Positions 16,444-28,992 of a stretch of 51,740 nucleotides of DNA are shown here, in pieces. Source of the DNA: an uncultured Oxalobacteraceae bacterium (GTDB taxonomy: Bacteria; Pseudomonadota; Gammaproteobacteria; Burkholderiales; Burkholderiaceae); assembly GCA_946480015.1 (NCBI GenBank), contig CAMLIL010000036.1, forward strand, positions 1 to 51,740, in the 5' to 3' direction. The notes under the pieces were generated by a model. That model had not been told where the DNA came from, searched no databases, and saw only the letters and a program-made list of their open reading frames with translations. Made by a program: the position numbers and the translations under genes. The number at the start of each line of letters is the position of its first letter. Position 1 is the first letter of the stretch.

Positions 16444-17082
16444 TCAAGTCGGATCGAATCTGGTGTACTGGACCGCAAATTTGATCAGTTCGGCCTGGCC
16501 TTCGATGCCCAGCTTGCGCTTGATGTTCAGGCGATGGGTTTCCACGGTGCGCACGGACAGGTCGAGCGCGCGCGCGATCTGCTTGTTCGATTCCCCTTCG
16601 GCCAGGTGGCGCAGCACCTGCTGTTCGCGCAGGGTAAGCTGGTTGTCCTGCACCAGCGGGCGGGCCAGCTGGCGCGCCAGCGCGGCGCTGTAGTAAATGC
16701 CGCCGGACATGACGGTGTCGATGGCCAGCACGATGTCTTTGCCGGGCGCGTCCTTGAGCACGTAGCCGCGTGCGCCGGCCTGCATGGCCTGGGTCACGTA
16801 TTCGAGCTTGTCGTGCATCGACAGGATCAGCACGGCGATGTGCGGATATTGCTGGCGGAACTGGGCGGTGGCGTCGATGCCGCTGACGCCGCGCATATTG
16901 ATGTCCATCAGCACCAGGTCGATGCGGTGCTGGCGCGCCTGCTCCAGCGCGTCGTCGGCCGCGCCGGCCTCGGCCACCACGCGCAGGTGGGGCAAGGCTT
17001 CCAGGCGCGCGCGCAGGCCGTCGCGCACCAGCGGGTGGTCGTCGACCAGCATGATGTGAATGGGGCAATGGTCGGCTGGCAT
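16444..17082 (-). CDS. NarL/FixJ-type response regulator
   Basis: Response regulator of 212 aa. The receiver domain (about 8-125) has the acidic pocket DDHP, phospho-acceptor D60 (LVLMDINM) and the KDAPG lysine. The LuxR-type HTH (about 145-205) reads LTLREQQVLRHLAEGESNKQIARALDLSVRTVETHRLNIKRKL. The start at 17082 begins the receiver domain; longer in-frame starts overlap the kinase gene. It follows the histidine kinase gene by 7 bp, so they form a two-component pair. Confidence 0.9.
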   Translation of the reverse strand: MPADHCPIHIMLVDDHPLVRDGLRARLEALPHLRVVAEAGAADDALEQARQHRIDLVLMDINMRGVSGIDATAQFRQQYPHIAVLILSMHDKLEYVTQAMQAGARGYVLKDAPGKDIVLAIDTVMSGGIYYSAALARQLARPLVQDNQLTLREQQVLRHLAEGESNKQIARALDLSVRTVETHRLNIKRKLGIEGQAELIKFAVQYTRFDPT

Positions 17083-17089
17083 CAGGAAT

Positions 17090-18445
17090 TCAGGCGAGCT
17101 TGACCGAGGCGCGCACCTCCGTGCCGGCGGTCGACGAGCTAATGTCCAGGTGGCCGCCGATGGCATCCATGCGTTCGAGCATGTTGCGCAGGCCAATGCC
17201 GTGCTTGGGGTGCACGGCGATGCCGACGGCGTCGAAGCCGATGCCGTCGTCGGCCACCCGCAAGGTCACGGTATCGCCGCGGCGCGCGAGCGCGATGTCG
17301 ATGCGGCGCGCTTCGGCATGCCGTTCGATATTGGTGAGCGCTTCCTGGGCGATGCGAAACAGCACCGTCTTGACCACCTGCGGCAGGTCGTCGGTATTAC
17401 CGTCATGGACAAAATGGGCCGGGGCGGCGCTGGTCTGGCTGAATTCGTGGGCGAGGTGGTCGAGCGCGGCGGCCAGGCCCAGGTCGTCCAGCAGCGCCGG
17501 GCGCAGGTCGTGGGAAATGCGCCGCACTTCGCCCAGCACGTCGGTCAGCTGGGCGGCCGTGTGTTCGAACCCGGCGCGCGCCTGTTGCTGCTGGTCGGCG
17601 TTGCCGCCCAGGCGGATCAGGCCGGCTTCGATCTGCAGCTTGATCGACACCAGCCACTGGCTGATGCCGTCGTGCAGGTCGCGCGACAGCCGCGCCCGCT
17701 CCTGCTCCTGCGATTCCACCACGCGCTGGGCCAGCGCCTTGAGCTTGGCGTCGGCCACGCGCAGCTCGCTGATGTTCATGGCCAGGCCGGAGCCGGCCAC
17801 CACCAGCGCGCTGAGCAGGGCCAGCGCGCCGATCCACAGCATGGTGCTCTGGATATTGTAGGACTGCTGGGCGTCGATCTTGGCCAGCGCGGTTTCGACA
17901 TCGTCCAGGTAAATACCGGTACCCAGCATCCAGCCCCAGCGGTCCATGGCGATCACGTAGCCCAGCTTGGGGGCGGCCTTGTTGGAGGACGGCTTGGCCC
18001 AGACGTAGCGCTCGAAGCCGCCGCCATTCTTGGCGCGGGCGATCAGGCGCTGCACCGTGAGCGAGCCGTTGGCGTCGCGCAGGTTCCACAGATTGCGTCC
18101 GACCAGTTCGGGCTGGCGCGGGTGCATCAGGTTCTTGCCCTGGAAATCGTAAATGAAGAAGTAGCCGTCGTCGCCGTAGCTGAGGGTCGACAGGATGCGC
18201 TTGGCTTCCTCCAGCGTGTCCGGGTCGCTGCGGCCGGAATCGTACAGGTGCGCCACCGAGTGCGAGGCCAGCGCCACGTAGGCTTTGAGCTCGGCTTCCT
18301 TGCTGGCCAGATAGGCCTGCTGGATGGTGGCGCGCTGCTGGTGCGCCAGGCTGTTGGCCTGATGGCGCACGAACAGCGCCAGCGCGCACAGCGACAGGAT
18401 CAGCGGGGTGACGGCGAAGAGGATGACCTTTTGCCGCAGCTTCAT
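17090..18445 (-). CDS. Membrane sensor histidine kinase with Cache domain (NarX/DegS-type kinase core)
   Basis: A 451-aa kinase. TM1 is at residues 7-27. The periplasmic Cache-type domain (about 30-190) carries GDDGYFFIYDFQGKNLMHP and WGWMLGTGIYLDD, typical of the single-Cache-2 class. TM2 is near 205-225. The HisKA_3 box has H258 (SRDLHDGISQW). The HATPase domain has DDGIGFD and GIGLRNM. Such Cache domains bind small carboxylates such as pyruvate. The kinase is divergent from cstA, so it probably controls uptake of a carboxylate or peptide (inference). Start 18445 gives the membrane anchor directly. Confidence 0.88.
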   Translation of the reverse strand: MKLRQKVILFAVTPLILSLCALALFVRHQANSLAHQQRATIQQAYLASKEAELKAYVALASHSVAHLYDSGRSDPDTLEEAKRILSTLSYGDDGYFFIYDFQGKNLMHPRQPELVGRNLWNLRDANGSLTVQRLIARAKNGGGFERYVWAKPSSNKAAPKLGYVIAMDRWGWMLGTGIYLDDVETALAKIDAQQSYNIQSTMLWIGALALLSALVVAGSGLAMNISELRVADAKLKALAQRVVESQEQERARLSRDLHDGISQWLVSIKLQIEAGLIRLGGNADQQQQARAGFEHTAAQLTDVLGEVRRISHDLRPALLDDLGLAAALDHLAHEFSQTSAAPAHFVHDGNTDDLPQVVKTVLFRIAQEALTNIERHAEARRIDIALARRGDTVTLRVADDGIGFDAVGIAVHPKHGIGLRNMLERMDAIGGHLDISSSTAGTEVRASVKLA

Positions 18446-18500
18446 AAAGTGGTTGAAATCATTGTCATGGGCGGATTTTACGTCGCTTCGAGCCTTCTTG

Positions 18501-18535
18501 ACTACGTAGTAGCACGTAGCGGCCTGCGTAGTGCT
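18501..18535. promoter_or_regulatory. CGTAG repeats between the kinase gene and cstA, candidate regulator sites
   Basis: CGTAG occurs at 18505, 18515 and 18527, spaced 10 and 12 bp. The first lies in the 10-bp palindrome ACTACGTAGT (18501-18510). Helically phased repeats in a divergent gap suggest sites for the NarL-type regulator encoded next door. This is inferred. Confidence 0.4.
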
Positions 18536-18642
18536 CCGCTTGTTGGCCTTATCTCGATCTTGAATACTGCACAAGCTGAAGGGAATCCTTGGCGGGATTC
18601 CTGGTCTAACGTCCTGCTCACAACAATAATCGGAGGAGTCAA

Positions 18643-20709
18643 ATGCAAGGTAATACCTTACCCAAGCTCGGCTGGGCCGCGCTGTCGCTGGCCGGCGCCG
18701 GCGCGCTCGGCTTCATTGCCCTGAAACGCGGTGAAACGATCAACGCCATCTGGGTCGTCATGGCGGCCGTGTGCGTCTACCTGATCGCGTACCGCTTCTA
18801 CAGCCTGTTCATCGCCAACCGCGTGCTCGGCCTGGACCCGGCGCGCCAGACGCCGGCCTACAAGTTCAACGATGGGCTCGACTACGTGCCGACCAACCGC
18901 TACGTACTGTTCGGCCACCACTTCGCCGCCATCGCCGGCGCCGGGCCGCTGGTGGGCCCGGTACTGGCGGCCCAGATGGGTTACCTGCCCGGCATGATGT
19001 GGATCCTGGCCGGCGTGGTCCTGGCCGGCGCCGTGCAGGATTTCATCGTGCTGTTCCTGTCGATGCGCCGCGACGGCCGCTCGCTCGGCGACCTGATCAA
19101 ATCCGAACTGGGCGAGGTGCCAGGCCTGATCGCCCTGCTCGGCACCTTCATGATCATGGTGATCATCCTGGCCGTGCTGGCGCTGATCGTGGTGAAAGCC
19201 CTGACCGCCTCGCCGTGGGGCAGCTTCACCGTCATGGCCACCATTCCCATCGCGCTGTTCATGGGGGTGTACTCGCGCTATATCCGCGTGGGCCGCATCG
19301 GTGAAGTATCGATCATCGGCTTCGTGCTGCTGATGCTGGCCATCGTCGGCGGCCAGCACGTGCAGGCCTCGCCGGTCCTGGGCCCGATGTTCGATTTCAC
19401 CGGCACCCAGCTGACCTGGATGCTGATCGGCTACGGCTTCATCGCTTCCGTGATTCCCGTGTGGCTGCTGCTGGCGCCGCGCGACTACCTGTCGACCTTC
19501 CTGAAGATCGGCACCATCGTCGGCCTGGCGATCGGCATCCTGATCGTGGCGCCCAGCCTGCAAATGCCGGCCGTGACGAAGTTCATCGACGGCAGCGGTC
19601 CGGTCTGGTCGGGCAACCTGTTCCCCTTCCTGTTCATCACCATCGCCTGCGGCGCGGTGTCGGGTTTCCACGCGCTCATTTCTTCGGGTACCACGCCGAA
19701 GATGATCGAAAACGAAAGCCACGCCCGCCTGATCGGTTACGGCGCCATGCTGATGGAATCGTTCGTGGCCATCATGGCACTGGTGGCCGCCTCCACCATC
19801 GATCCGGGCATCTACTTTGCCATGAACAGCCCGGCCGCCCTGATCGGCACCAGCGCCGAATCGGCCGCCGCCGCCGTCTCGCAGTGGGGCTTCGTGGTCA
19901 CGCCGGAGATCCTGGCGCAGACGGCCAGGGATGTGGGCGAGCATTCGATCATCTCGCGCGCCGGCGGCGCCCCGACCCTGGCGGTCGGCATGGCGCACAT
20001 CCTGTCCAATGTCATGGGCGGCAAGCTCATGATGGCGTTCTGGTACCACTTCGCCATCCTGTTCGAGGCGCTGTTCATCCTCACCGCCGTCGATGCCGGC
20101 ACCCGCGCCGGGCGCTTCATGCTGCAGGACCTGCTGGGCGCCTTCGCCCCTTCGCTCAAGCGCACCGATTCGCTGCCCGCCAACCTGATCGCCACGTCGC
20201 TGTGCGTGGCGGCCTGGGGCTACTTCCTGTACCAGGGCGTGGTCGATCCTCTGGGCGGCATCAATACCTTGTGGCCATTGTTCGGCATCGCCAATCAAAT
20301 GCTGGCAGGTATCGCACTGATCCTCGCCACCTGCGTGCTGTTCAAGATGAAGCGGGCCCGCTACGCCTGGGTGACGGTCGTGCCGACCGTCTGGCTGCTG
20401 ATCTGCACCCTGACCGCCGGCTGGCAAAAGATTTTCCACGAGAACGTGCGCGTCGGCTTCCTGGCCCATGCCCGCAAGTTCCAGACCGCCATCGACCAGG
20501 GCGCCGTGCTGGCACCGGCCAAGAATATGGACCAGATGCATCGGATCGTGTTCAACGACTATATCGATGCGGGATTGGCGGCTTTCTTCATCGTCGTGGT
20601 GCTGGCGGTGTTGCTGTTCGGCATACGCACCGTGCTCGCGGCGCGTGCCACCAGCAAGCCGAGTACCGAGGAATCGCCGTTCGTTCCGGCGCCAATGGCA
20701 CAGGCCTGA
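18643..20709 (+). CDS. cstA: CstA-family transporter (carbon starvation protein A; pyruvate/peptide uptake)
   Basis: Inner-membrane protein of 688 aa with about 16-18 hydrophobic segments, the usual family length. Signature stretches include GHHFAAIAGAGPLVGPVLAAQMGYLPG, then GFHALISSGTTPKMI and LFGIANQMLAGIAL. E. coli members transport peptides (CstA) or pyruvate (BtsT) with protons. GGAGGAG precedes the ATG. It is followed by its usual small partner gene, and a Cache-type two-component system is divergent. Whether peptides or pyruvate are the substrate cannot be told here. Confidence 0.92.
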   Translation: MQGNTLPKLGWAALSLAGAGALGFIALKRGETINAIWVVMAAVCVYLIAYRFYSLFIANRVLGLDPARQTPAYKFNDGLDYVPTNRYVLFGHHFAAIAGAGPLVGPVLAAQMGYLPGMMWILAGVVLAGAVQDFIVLFLSMRRDGRSLGDLIKSELGEVPGLIALLGTFMIMVIILAVLALIVVKALTASPWGSFTVMATIPIALFMGVYSRYIRVGRIGEVSIIGFVLLMLAIVGGQHVQASPVLGPMFDFTGTQLTWMLIGYGFIASVIPVWLLLAPRDYLSTFLKIGTIVGLAIGILIVAPSLQMPAVTKFIDGSGPVWSGNLFPFLFITIACGAVSGFHALISSGTTPKMIENESHARLIGYGAMLMESFVAIMALVAASTIDPGIYFAMNSPAALIGTSAESAAAAVSQWGFVVTPEILAQTARDVGEHSIISRAGGAPTLAVGMAHILSNVMGGKLMMAFWYHFAILFEALFILTAVDAGTRAGRFMLQDLLGAFAPSLKRTDSLPANLIATSLCVAAWGYFLYQGVVDPLGGINTLWPLFGIANQMLAGIALILATCVLFKMKRARYAWVTVVPTVWLLICTLTAGWQKIFHENVRVGFLAHARKFQTAIDQGAVLAPAKNMDQMHRIVFNDYIDAGLAAFFIVVVLAVLLFGIRTVLAARATSKPSTEESPFVPAPMAQA

Positions 20710-20711
20710 TC

Positions 20712-20918
20712 ATGAGCATGTTCGACTCTTTTGCGCAGGCCGGCCGCTATCTCGGGCAAAGCATGCGCCTGATGGTCGGCCTGCCCGATTACGACACCTA
20801 CCTTGCGCACATGGAAGCGACTCATCCGGACCAGGCGCCGATGAGCTACGAAGACTTCTTCCGCGAGCGCCAGGAAGCGCGCTACGGCGGCGCCGGCAAA
20901 CGGGGCGGCTGCTGCTGA
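20712..20918 (+). CDS. YbdD/YjiX-family small protein, CstA partner
   Basis: A 68-aa protein starting two bases after the cstA stop. LMVGLPDYDTYLAHMEATHP and MSYEDFFRERQEARYG are the family core, and it ends in GGCC. Members almost always follow cstA/btsT genes and are thought to support the transporter. Confidence 0.88.
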   Translation: MSMFDSFAQAGRYLGQSMRLMVGLPDYDTYLAHMEATHPDQAPMSYEDFFRERQEARYGGAGKRGGCC

Positions 20919-20942
20919 TTGCTTCCTGACTTTCCTCCCTTC

Positions 20943-20972
20943 GAGCGTGGCTTTGGCCACGCTCTTTTTTTT
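20943..20972 (+). terminator. Rho-independent terminator of the cstA operon
   Basis: GAGCGTGGC (20943-20951), loop TTTG, GCCACGCTC (20956-20964), then eight T: a strong terminator 24 bp after the small partner gene. Confidence 0.9.
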
Positions 20973-21158
20973 GCCCGCGTGAAAGTAAGCCAGGCGGGCA
21001 TTGGGGAAAACAGTTTTTCCCACAGTAAAGTCAACGTTGTTTCTTCATTAAGCTGTCCGGCAACTTTGCGCCTGATCAAAGCTCAGCAGAATCTTTCCCC
21101 GTATATTTTTCCTGCTGGAACTGTCTAATCGATTAACGTACCGCAGGTTCGCGATGCC

Positions 21159-24002
<2,844 letters not shown>

Positions 24003-24003
24003 C

Positions 24004-26109
24004 ATGCCAACAACTGCCAACAAACGCGGCGTGGTCCTGGTCGCCGATGACGATCCGGTCATGCGTCTGCTGATGCTGGAAATGCTCGGCCAGGTCGGGC
24101 TGGACGCCATCGAAGCCGAGGACGGCCTGCAGGCCGTGGCCATGTTCCAGAGTGTGGCGCCGGACCTGATCCTGCTCGACGTCGATATGCCGAACATGGA
24201 CGGCTTCTCGGCCTGCCGCGAGATTCGCCAGCTCGAGACCGGCGCGCCGGTGCCGATCATCATGGTCACCGGCGGCGACGATATCGAAGCGGTCACCCAC
24301 GCGTACGAAGTGGGCGCCACCGACTTTGTCTCCAAACCGATCAACTGGCCGATCCTCGGCCACCGCGTGCTGTACGTGCTGCGCGCCTCCGACGCCATCG
24401 TGCGCCTGCGCCTGGCCGATGCCCACAACCGCGCGGTGCTGGCAGCCATCCCCGACACCTTTTTCCGGCTCAGCAAAGACGGTTACTACCTCGATTACGA
24501 AGAAGGCCACGATGCCGGGGCCGCCATCCCGCACGACCACTGCCTGGGCAAGCACATCGCCGACGTGCTCCCGCGCGACATCGCCGACCGCCTGCTCGAA
24601 CAGATGCAGGTGGTGCTCGACACGGAGCAGATCCGCTCGGTCGACTATGAACTGATGCGCAACGGCGTGGTCCACCATTTCGAAGCGCGCCTGGTGGCCA
24701 CCGGCGTGGGCGCCGTGCTCGGGCTGGTGCGCGACATCAGCGAGCGCAAACGCAGCGAAGAACAGATCCGCCGCCTGGCATACTGCGACAGCCTGACCGG
24801 CATCCCCAACCGCCAGGCCTTCCTCGAAACGCTGGAGCGCGAACTGCACCGCTCCAAGATCAGCAACAAGAAGTTCGCGGTGCTGTTCATGGACCTGGAC
24901 GGCTTCAAGCGCATCAACGACACGCTCGGCCACAACGTGGGCGACAACCTGCTCAAGATCGTCTCGGAACGGCTGCGCGAAACCATCCGCCCGAGCGACC
25001 TGGTCTCGCGCGGCGATCAGGCGCACAACCTGGCGCGCCTCGGGGGCGACGAGTTCACCATCCTGATTCCCGACCTGGACCGGGTCGAAAACGCGCTCAA
25101 CGTGGCGCACCGGGTCAAGGATGCGATGCGCCGCCCCTTCCTGATCGACGGTCACGAAATCTTCGTCACCGCCAGCATCGGCATCTCGCTGTTCCCGGAA
25201 GACGGCGACGACTGCGATTCGCTGCTCAAGTACGCCGACACCGCCATGTACCACGCCAAGAACTGCGGCAAGAACAACGCCAAGCTATACAGCTCGTCGC
25301 TGACCATGCAGATCATGAGTCACGTCAAGCTCGAAGTCGGCCTGCGCAAGGCGCTCAAGAACGAGGAACTGTATCTGCTCTACCAGCCGCAGATCGACGT
25401 GCGCTCGGCCGAGATTGTCGGGGTCGAGGCGCTGGTGCGCTGGCGCCACCCGGAGCGCGGCATCGTGTCGCCGAACGAATTCATCCCGCTGGCCGAGGAG
25501 ACCGGCCTGATCGTGCCGATCGGCGAATGGGTCATGCGCACCGCCTGCCATCAGGCCAAGGCCTGGCAGCGCCAGACCGGACGGGCGGTGCGCATCGCGG
25601 TCAACCTGTCGGCCAAGCAGTTCAAGGATGAGAACCTGGCGCAGATGGTGATGTCGGCGCTGCACGACACCGGGCTCGATCCCAAGCTGCTGGAGCTGGA
25701 GCTGACCGAGGGCACCCTGATGGACAATGCGCGCGCCACCATGTCAACCCTGGAGCAGCTGCGCGCAATCGGCGTGTACCTGTCGATCGACGATTTCGGC
25801 ACCGGATACTCGTCGATGAATTATCTGAAACGCTTCGACGTGCGCGCGCTGAAGATCGACAAGAGCTTCATCTGCGGGCTGCCGCAGGATTCGGAAAACG
25901 CCGCCATCACCCGCGCCATCATCGCCATGGCGCATGGTTTGAAGATGGTGGTCGTGGCCGAGGGGGTGGAGACCGACGAACAGCTGGTCCTGCTGGAGGA
26001 ATACGGCTGCGATCTGGTGCAGGGCTTTTACCTGGGCCACCCGTCGCCGCAGGAATCGATCACCCTCATGCTCAACAAAGCCAGCGCGCTGGCGCTGGCG
26101 ATTCGCTGA
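24004..26109 (+). CDS. Response regulator REC-PAS-GGDEF-EAL (cyclic-di-GMP turnover)
   Basis: A 701-aa response regulator. The N-terminal receiver has DDDP and the acceptor D in [17 protein letters not shown]-like linker lies at about 150-250. The GGDEF domain has GGDEF intact at 347-351, and the EAL domain has E475-A-L and [16 protein letters not shown]. Both activities may work, switched by phosphorylation. The start ATG follows the hybrid kinase stop (TAACATG), implying coupled translation and a phosphorelay from kinase to c-di-GMP. It converges on the acylase gene with a 9-bp gap. Confidence 0.9.
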   Translation: MPTTANKRGVVLVADDDPVMRLLMLEMLGQVGLDAIEAEDGLQAVAMFQSVAPDLILLDVDMPNMDGFSACREIRQLETGAPVPIIMVTGGDDIEAVTHAYEVGATDFVSKPINWPILGHRVLYVLRASDAIVRLRLADAHNRAVLAAIPDTFFRLSKDGYYLDYEEGHDAGAAIPHDHCLGKHIADVLPRDIADRLLEQMQVVLDTEQIRSVDYELMRNGVVHHFEARLVATGVGAVLGLVRDISERKRSEEQIRRLAYCDSLTGIPNRQAFLETLERELHRSKISNKKFAVLFMDLDGFKRINDTLGHNVGDNLLKIVSERLRETIRPSDLVSRGDQAHNLARLGGDEFTILIPDLDRVENALNVAHRVKDAMRRPFLIDGHEIFVTASIGISLFPEDGDDCDSLLKYADTAMYHAKNCGKNNAKLYSSSLTMQIMSHVKLEVGLRKALKNEELYLLYQPQIDVRSAEIVGVEALVRWRHPERGIVSPNEFIPLAEETGLIVPIGEWVMRTACHQAKAWQRQTGRAVRIAVNLSAKQFKDENLAQMVMSALHDTGLDPKLLELELTEGTLMDNARATMSTLEQLRAIGVYLSIDDFGTGYSSMNYLKRFDVRALKIDKSFICGLPQDSENAAITRAIIAMAHGLKMVVVAEGVETDEQLVLLEEYGCDLVQGFYLGHPSPQESITLMLNKASALALAIR

Positions 26110-26118
26110 GGGCGGGTT

Positions 26119-28515
26119 TTACTTCACGAAGCGCAGCGTGTGCACCGCCGGCCCGGGCAGCATCGGGGTCGGCGTGCCCTTCACCCAGTCGGCCTGTCCA
26201 TCGCCGAAATACGGCGACAGCGGATGCCCGCTCTGCCCGCCCGGCATATTGAATACCCCCTGCTCCTCGTGCCCCGGCGACACCGTCATGCGCTCGGACT
26301 GGCCGAAGCTCGGACCGGCCACGCGCGGCATGTTGGCGTCTCCCGGCAGGCGATCGGCCGGCACGCTCAGCCAGCGCCTGAGCATCGGCACGGCCGCCGC
26401 GATCGGATGGGCGATCGCCACGGTGTTGCGCGCGCCCCAGCTCGCGTCCGCCAGCCTGGCGCCGTCCTGCGTCAGCTCCCCGATCACCTTGTCGATCGCC
26501 GCCAGCTGCACCGCACGCCAGTCGGCATAACCGGGCGGGAGCCAGGCCGCATTGCGCTCGTCGACCAGGCGCGCCACCACCACCGGCCAGCGCGAACTGG
26601 CCAGCACCATCGTCACCTTGTCCCCCAGCGCCGCCAGTTCGCCGTCGGCGCCGTCGTACAGCAGGTCGTGCATGGCCCACATGAAGTTGCGCGACAGGCG
26701 GTAGCCGGCCGAGTCCACGCTGGCATGGCCATCCCAGCTTTCCTTCAGCAGGCGCAAAAATTCGGCCCGCTGCGGCTTGCCCTGCAGTGCGTCCGTATCG
26801 AGCACCTTCAGGGCGCGCTCGCGCCACGGCGCGATAAATAGTGCGCGGTCGTCCAGCGATACGCGGTACACCCCGCCGATGTCGGCCTTGGCGCCCAGTG
26901 CGCTCAAGTCCTCGCGCACCTGCCGGTGACGCGCGCCGATGTCGAAGCCGCCGTCGCCGATCAGCTGCGCCTCGGGGCCGTTCAGCTGGCGGCTGTTGGC
27001 GCTCGACAGCTGGCCACCGGCCGGATTGAGCAGGCGCGGATATTCATCCTCCCGCAACAGCCCATCAAAGGTGCTGCCGTCGGCATCGATCGGATAGGTC
27101 GCCGCCTGCCCATGCTGCGCGCGGCGCGGCAGCATGCCGGCGATGGTCCAGCCGATATTCCCCTTGGCGTCGCCGGCGATGAAATTCTGCGCCGGGATGC
27201 CCAGCGAAGTGGCGACCTTCAGGGCTTCCTCCACGCTGTCGACCGTTTCGAGGCGGCGTGGATTCAGATTGAGCGCCTCGGCCCGGTGCGCCACCCAGTG
27301 CAGCGCGTAGGTCTTGCCCGCCACCTCGTGCAGCGGACCGTAGGCGCTGTCGCGCACCACCATCTGCTCGGCCGGGAGGCCTTTGACCTGGATGGTTTCG
27401 GTGTGCGCGGTGGGCGTCTCCCAGCCGCCCGGCGTGCGTACCTGGCCAGGGCGGGCCGGATCGGTCCCGATCTTGATCAGGTCGAGATAGTCGCCGTAAC
27501 TGTTGGTGTAGCCCCAGGCGACATGGCCGTTGCTGCCCACCACCACCACCGGTAGCGCGCCCGGCAAGGTGACGCCGACCGTGCGGCGCGGCTGGCCGGC
27601 CGCGTCGGGGAACTGCAGCGCCAGCCGGTACCAGATATTCGGCAGACGCAGGTTCAGGTGCATGTCGTCGGCCACGATGGCCGCGCCGGTGCTGCTGCGG
27701 CTGCCCGCCACCGCCCAGTTGTTGCTGCCGACCGAATCGGTGAAGTCGGCCGAGGCCACCTGGGCCGCCGTGCCGGTGCGCGGCCGGCCCCACCATGCCG
27801 GTGCGGTGGGCGGTATCGGCGCCGGGGTGCCGTCCACTTTGGCCGCATCAAGCGGCGCGTCCCACACGCTCGATTCGGGCATCAAAAAGGCGCGCTGTTC
27901 GGCGCTCGCATGCTCCTGCAGCCAGCCGCGCGCCAGTTCGCGCGGCGCCTGATTGTCTTGCAGGTCGAAGTACATGGCGCACACCACCAGCAGCGAATCG
28001 GCGGCATTCCAGGCACGCGGGGGCTGGCCGATCAGCGCATATTCGAAGGGTCTGGCCGCCAGCGCGTTCAAGCCGTCGTTGACGCCGGCGACATAGCGCT
28101 CGAGCAGGCGGCGCTCGTCCGGATTCATGGCTTGCAGCGCGCGTTCGGCGCGCGCCCGGAAGCGGTGCAGGCGGTGCGTGCGGTCGACCGGCAAGGCCTT
28201 CGGTCCAAACAGCTCAGCCAGTTCGCCCGCCCCCACGCGGCGCAGCAGATCCATTTGGAAGAAGCGCTCCTGCGCATGCACATAGCCAGTGGCGTAGGCG
28301 AGGTCATTGCGGTCGGCGCCGCTGATCAAGGGCACGCCCCGGGCGTCGCGCGCCACCGTCACCGGTGCCGACAGGCCGGGCGCGTGGATGTCGCCATCAA
28401 GGGTGGCAAGGCTGCCCCTGAGAAACATCCAGATCGCCAGCGCGGCGAGCACCAGTAATGCCAGCAGAGACAACGCTACCCGCTTTGTCCAGACCTTGAT
28501 TCCACGCTTGGCCAT
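26119..28515 (-). CDS. Penicillin acylase-family amidase (Ntn hydrolase)
   Basis: Exported or membrane-anchored 798-aa precursor. A basic start and hydrophobic segment (about 10-33) act as signal/anchor. The alpha chain runs to the autocleavage point, where S264 (VGSNNWAV, after G263) becomes the N-terminal nucleophile of the beta chain. The family includes penicillin G acylases, cephalosporin acylases and AHL-lactone acylases such as PvdQ/QuiP. In soil Oxalobacteraceae a role in quorum-signal or peptide/amide breakdown is plausible but not shown. Start 28515 is preceded by GGGGAG; the longer start has no RBS. Confidence 0.87.
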   Translation of the reverse strand: MAKRGIKVWTKRVALSLLALLVLAALAIWMFLRGSLATLDGDIHAPGLSAPVTVARDARGVPLISGADRNDLAYATGYVHAQERFFQMDLLRRVGAGELAELFGPKALPVDRTHRLHRFRARAERALQAMNPDERRLLERYVAGVNDGLNALAARPFEYALIGQPPRAWNAADSLLVVCAMYFDLQDNQAPRELARGWLQEHASAEQRAFLMPESSVWDAPLDAAKVDGTPAPIPPTAPAWWGRPRTGTAAQVASADFTDSVGSNNWAVAGSRSSTGAAIVADDMHLNLRLPNIWYRLALQFPDAAGQPRRTVGVTLPGALPVVVVGSNGHVAWGYTNSYGDYLDLIKIGTDPARPGQVRTPGGWETPTAHTETIQVKGLPAEQMVVRDSAYGPLHEVAGKTYALHWVAHRAEALNLNPRRLETVDSVEEALKVATSLGIPAQNFIAGDAKGNIGWTIAGMLPRRAQHGQAATYPIDADGSTFDGLLREDEYPRLLNPAGGQLSSANSRQLNGPEAQLIGDGGFDIGARHRQVREDLSALGAKADIGGVYRVSLDDRALFIAPWRERALKVLDTDALQGKPQRAEFLRLLKESWDGHASVDSAGYRLSRNFMWAMHDLLYDGADGELAALGDKVTMVLASSRWPVVVARLVDERNAAWLPPGYADWRAVQLAAIDKVIGELTQDGARLADASWGARNTVAIAHPIAAAVPMLRRWLSVPADRLPGDANMPRVAGPSFGQSERMTVSPGHEEQGVFNMPGGQSGHPLSPYFGDGQADWVKGTPTPMLPGPAVHTLRFVK

Positions 28516-28710
28516 GCCCACATCTCCCCGCTTTGAATAGCTGCGCATATTGCCAGAGAAATCGGGCCGCGCGCAAACAAATTACGGTACCGGCAACCGG
28601 ACCAGGCGTCAGTAAATAGCGGTGTATGATGAATTTTTACCCCATCACCTGGCGCATGCCGCTGCAAAGCCATGCCCAGGCTCTGCAATGTGATTTTCAG
28701 GGAGATAGCG

Positions 28711-28992
28711 ATGCGAACCTTGTTGATTGCGATGGGCGCGGCAGCAGTGTTGTCCGGCTGCGCCACGCCGCAGGAACGAGCCGCCCGGGCGCAGGCGGAT
28801 GTCGAACAGATGATGCAGCAGTATGGTCCGGCCTGCCGCCGGCTCGGCTACCAGGAAAACTCGGATCAGTGGCGCAACTGCGTGCTGCAGCTCAGCGCCA
28901 AGGATGATGCTCAGCGTTACGGTCCGTCGTATTACGCAGGCTTCGGACGGCGTCATTGGGCGCTGGGCGGATACTGGGGGCCGTACTGGTAA
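28711..28992 (+). CDS. Small lipoprotein, hypothetical
   Basis: A 93-aa protein. MRTLLIAMGAAAVLSGC is a lipoprotein signal with the lipobox LSGC, so it should be outer-membrane or periplasmic. The body has a helical QERAARAQADVEQMMQQYGP region and a Gly/Tyr/Trp-rich end (GGYWGPYW). GGGAG precedes the ATG. Its last 101 bases overlap the 3' end of the convergent deacetylase-like gene. Function not recognised. Confidence 0.7.
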   Translation: MRTLLIAMGAAAVLSGCATPQERAARAQADVEQMMQQYGPACRRLGYQENSDQWRNCVLQLSAKDDAQRYGPSYYAGFGRRHWALGGYWGPYW

